From positions 1 through 6,490 of the forward strand of contig CABUPZ010000114.1 of the NCBI GenBank assembly GCA_902493585.1: DNA of 6,490 nucleotides. Direction: 5' to 3'. The notes under the pieces were generated by a model. The model searched no databases, was not told where the DNA came from, and was given only the letters and a program-made list of their open reading frames with translations. A program made the translations under genes and the position numbers. The stretch is from an uncultured Fusicatenibacter sp. GTDB lineage: Bacteria > Bacillota > Clostridia > Lachnospirales > Lachnospiraceae. The first letter of the stretch is position 1, and each line of letters begins with the position of its first letter. Below, in pieces: positions 5,676 through 6,490 of this stretch.

Positions 5676-6440
5676 ACCGTCCGTTCTCTGCTCCTCGGTC
5701 TGTTTCAGCACCAGAAGTTCCTCTTCCGTCAGCAGACGTGCCTGCCCCGGCTCCAGTGTTTCATCCAGCACCAACGGCCCCATGGTGAGTCGTTTCAAAA
5801 ACAGCACTTCCATATCCACTGCCTCAAACATCCGTTTGATCTGATGAAAGCGCCCTTCCCGTATCGTGATCTTCACTTCGCTGCGCCATGCTTTTCCGTC
5901 TGCGCCGCCCTCTTCCTCCCGGGAACCCAGAATCTCCAACCGCGCCGGAAGAGTCTTTTTCTCGTCGCCGATCTCCAGTCCCTCTGCAAAAAGCTCCTGT
6001 TCCCGCTGTCCCGGCCTTCCGGAAACCACCGCATAGTAGGTCTTGTCCACATGGCGTTTCGGTGACAGCAGCGCATGGGCGAGCGCTCCGTCATTGGTCA
6101 GCAAAAGCAGACCTTCCGTGTCCTTGTCCAGCCGTCCCACCGGAAACAGATCCTTCCGTGTCGCGTCAGGCAGCAGAGACACCACCGTCCGGTCCCGCCG
6201 GTCCTCCGTGGCGGAGACCACCCCCTGCGGTTTGTTCAGCATCCAGTATTCCAGCGCCACATACCCAACAGCTGCTCCATCCAGAGTAACCGTATCTTCC
6301 CCGGGATCCACTTTCTGTTCCGGGCTTCGGACAGCTTCTCCGTTTACACAGACACGTCCCTTCCGGATCATCTGTTTTACCTCACTGCGGGTTCCCGCCT
6401 GCATGTCCGCCAGATATTTGTCCAGTCGTAATTTCTTCAT
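5658..6440 (-). CDS. rsuA: RsuA-family 16S rRNA pseudouridine synthase
   Basis: This cytoplasmic enzyme converts a uridine to pseudouridine in small-subunit rRNA (U516 in E. coli RsuA). Numbered from the ATG at 6440 it has 260 residues. An S4 RNA-binding domain occupies about 3-46 (LRLDKYLADMQAGTRSEVKQ), then YWMLNKPQGVVSATED (65-80). The catalytic motif GRLDKDTEGLLLLTNDG is at 102-118, with catalytic D105. KTYYAVV (133-139) and EGRFHQIKRMFEA (195-207) complete the RsuA/RluB/RluE/RluF signature. The KPQGVVSAT form and moderate length favour RsuA over RluB, but the substrate is inferred. An in-frame ATG at 6452 would add MADG. I prefer 6440 because an AGGA lies about 11 bases upstream and the family usually starts just before RLDKYL; the outer ATG has no spaced ribosome site and a stop lies just upstream in frame. 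The C-terminal tail is acidic and Gln-rich. ygiQ follows after 37 bases. Confidence 0.94.
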   Translation of the reverse strand: MKKLRLDKYLADMQAGTRSEVKQMIRKGRVCVNGEAVRSPEQKVDPGEDTVTLDGAAVGYVALEYWMLNKPQGVVSATEDRRDRTVVSLLPDATRKDLFPVGRLDKDTEGLLLLTNDGALAHALLSPKRHVDKTYYAVVSGRPGQREQELFAEGLEIGDEKKTLPARLEILGSREEEGGADGKAWRSEVKITIREGRFHQIKRMFEAVDMEVLFLKRLTMGPLVLDETLEPGQARLLTEEELLVLKQTEEQRTDGNGSAG

Positions 6441-6490
6441 ACCATCCGCCATCCTGCATAATATTTATTCTTTAACGTTCCGTTGTTTAT
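6441..6490. other. Short AT-rich edge region upstream of rsuA; no supported gene
   Basis: This edge segment is clearly more AT-rich than the rest of the window. On the minus strand it holds a TATTAT but no partner resembling TTGACA at the right distance. One minus-strand frame reads KQRNVKE and then TAA (6467-6465), which could be the end of a preceding gene about 24 bases before rsuA, but seven codons cannot establish this. Confidence 0.3.

Noticed and set aside
5888..6289. Proline-rich plus-strand frame opposite rsuA
   Set aside because: The Pro, Ala and Ser richness is the antisense image of Gly- and Arg-coding sequence in rsuA.
6457..6463. TATTAT upstream of rsuA as a -10 box
   Set aside because: The sequence 17 bases upstream (ACAACG) does not resemble a -35 box, and the distance to the start codon would leave almost no leader.
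1..6490. A new defence, mobile or biosynthetic system
   Set aside because: Six of seven genes belong to well-known housekeeping families with intact motifs, composition is uniform, and there are no mobile-element or repeat-array signs.

Overview
The window reads as ordinary chromosomal DNA from a low-to-mid-GC Firmicute of class Clostridia, most likely family Lachnospiraceae. I infer this from the protein sequences: a HisZ beginning MDKMIHTPEGVRDVF, a RecU-type Holliday junction resolvase (a Firmicute-specific family), a Gram-positive-size signal peptidase I, and strong Shine-Dalgarno sequences. No tool was run, so the taxonomic placement is recall, not a search result.

All seven supported genes lie on the minus strand and are packed with very short gaps. 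In transcription order (right to left) they are: an RsuA-family 16S rRNA pseudouridine synthase (5658-6440), a YgiQ-family radical SAM protein (3665-5620), an unrecognised two-helix membrane protein (3051-3668) overlapping ygiQ by 4 bases, an RluA-family (RluC/RluD-like) pseudouridine synthase (2044-3027), signal peptidase I lepB (1466-2026), recU (904-1440), and the 5' two thirds of hisZ (1-818, running off the left edge). The gaps are 37, -4, 23, 17, 25 and 85 bases. The first six genes therefore look like one transcription unit of housekeeping functions: rRNA modification, protein export and recombination.

The 85-base gap before hisZ carries a full consensus sigma-70-type promoter (TTGACA, 17-base spacer, TATAAT). 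Its -35 box contains the recU stop codon. hisZ therefore probably starts a separate histidine-biosynthesis transcription unit, with hisG and the other his genes expected beyond the left edge. I see no terminator after recU, so read-through from the upstream genes is possible.

No gene-free stretch exceeds 300 bases. I found no mobile element, CRISPR array, tRNA, rRNA, riboswitch or clear terminator, and no credible new defence or biosynthetic system. The least understood content is the small membrane protein coupled to ygiQ, and YgiQ itself, whose reaction is to my knowledge unknown.
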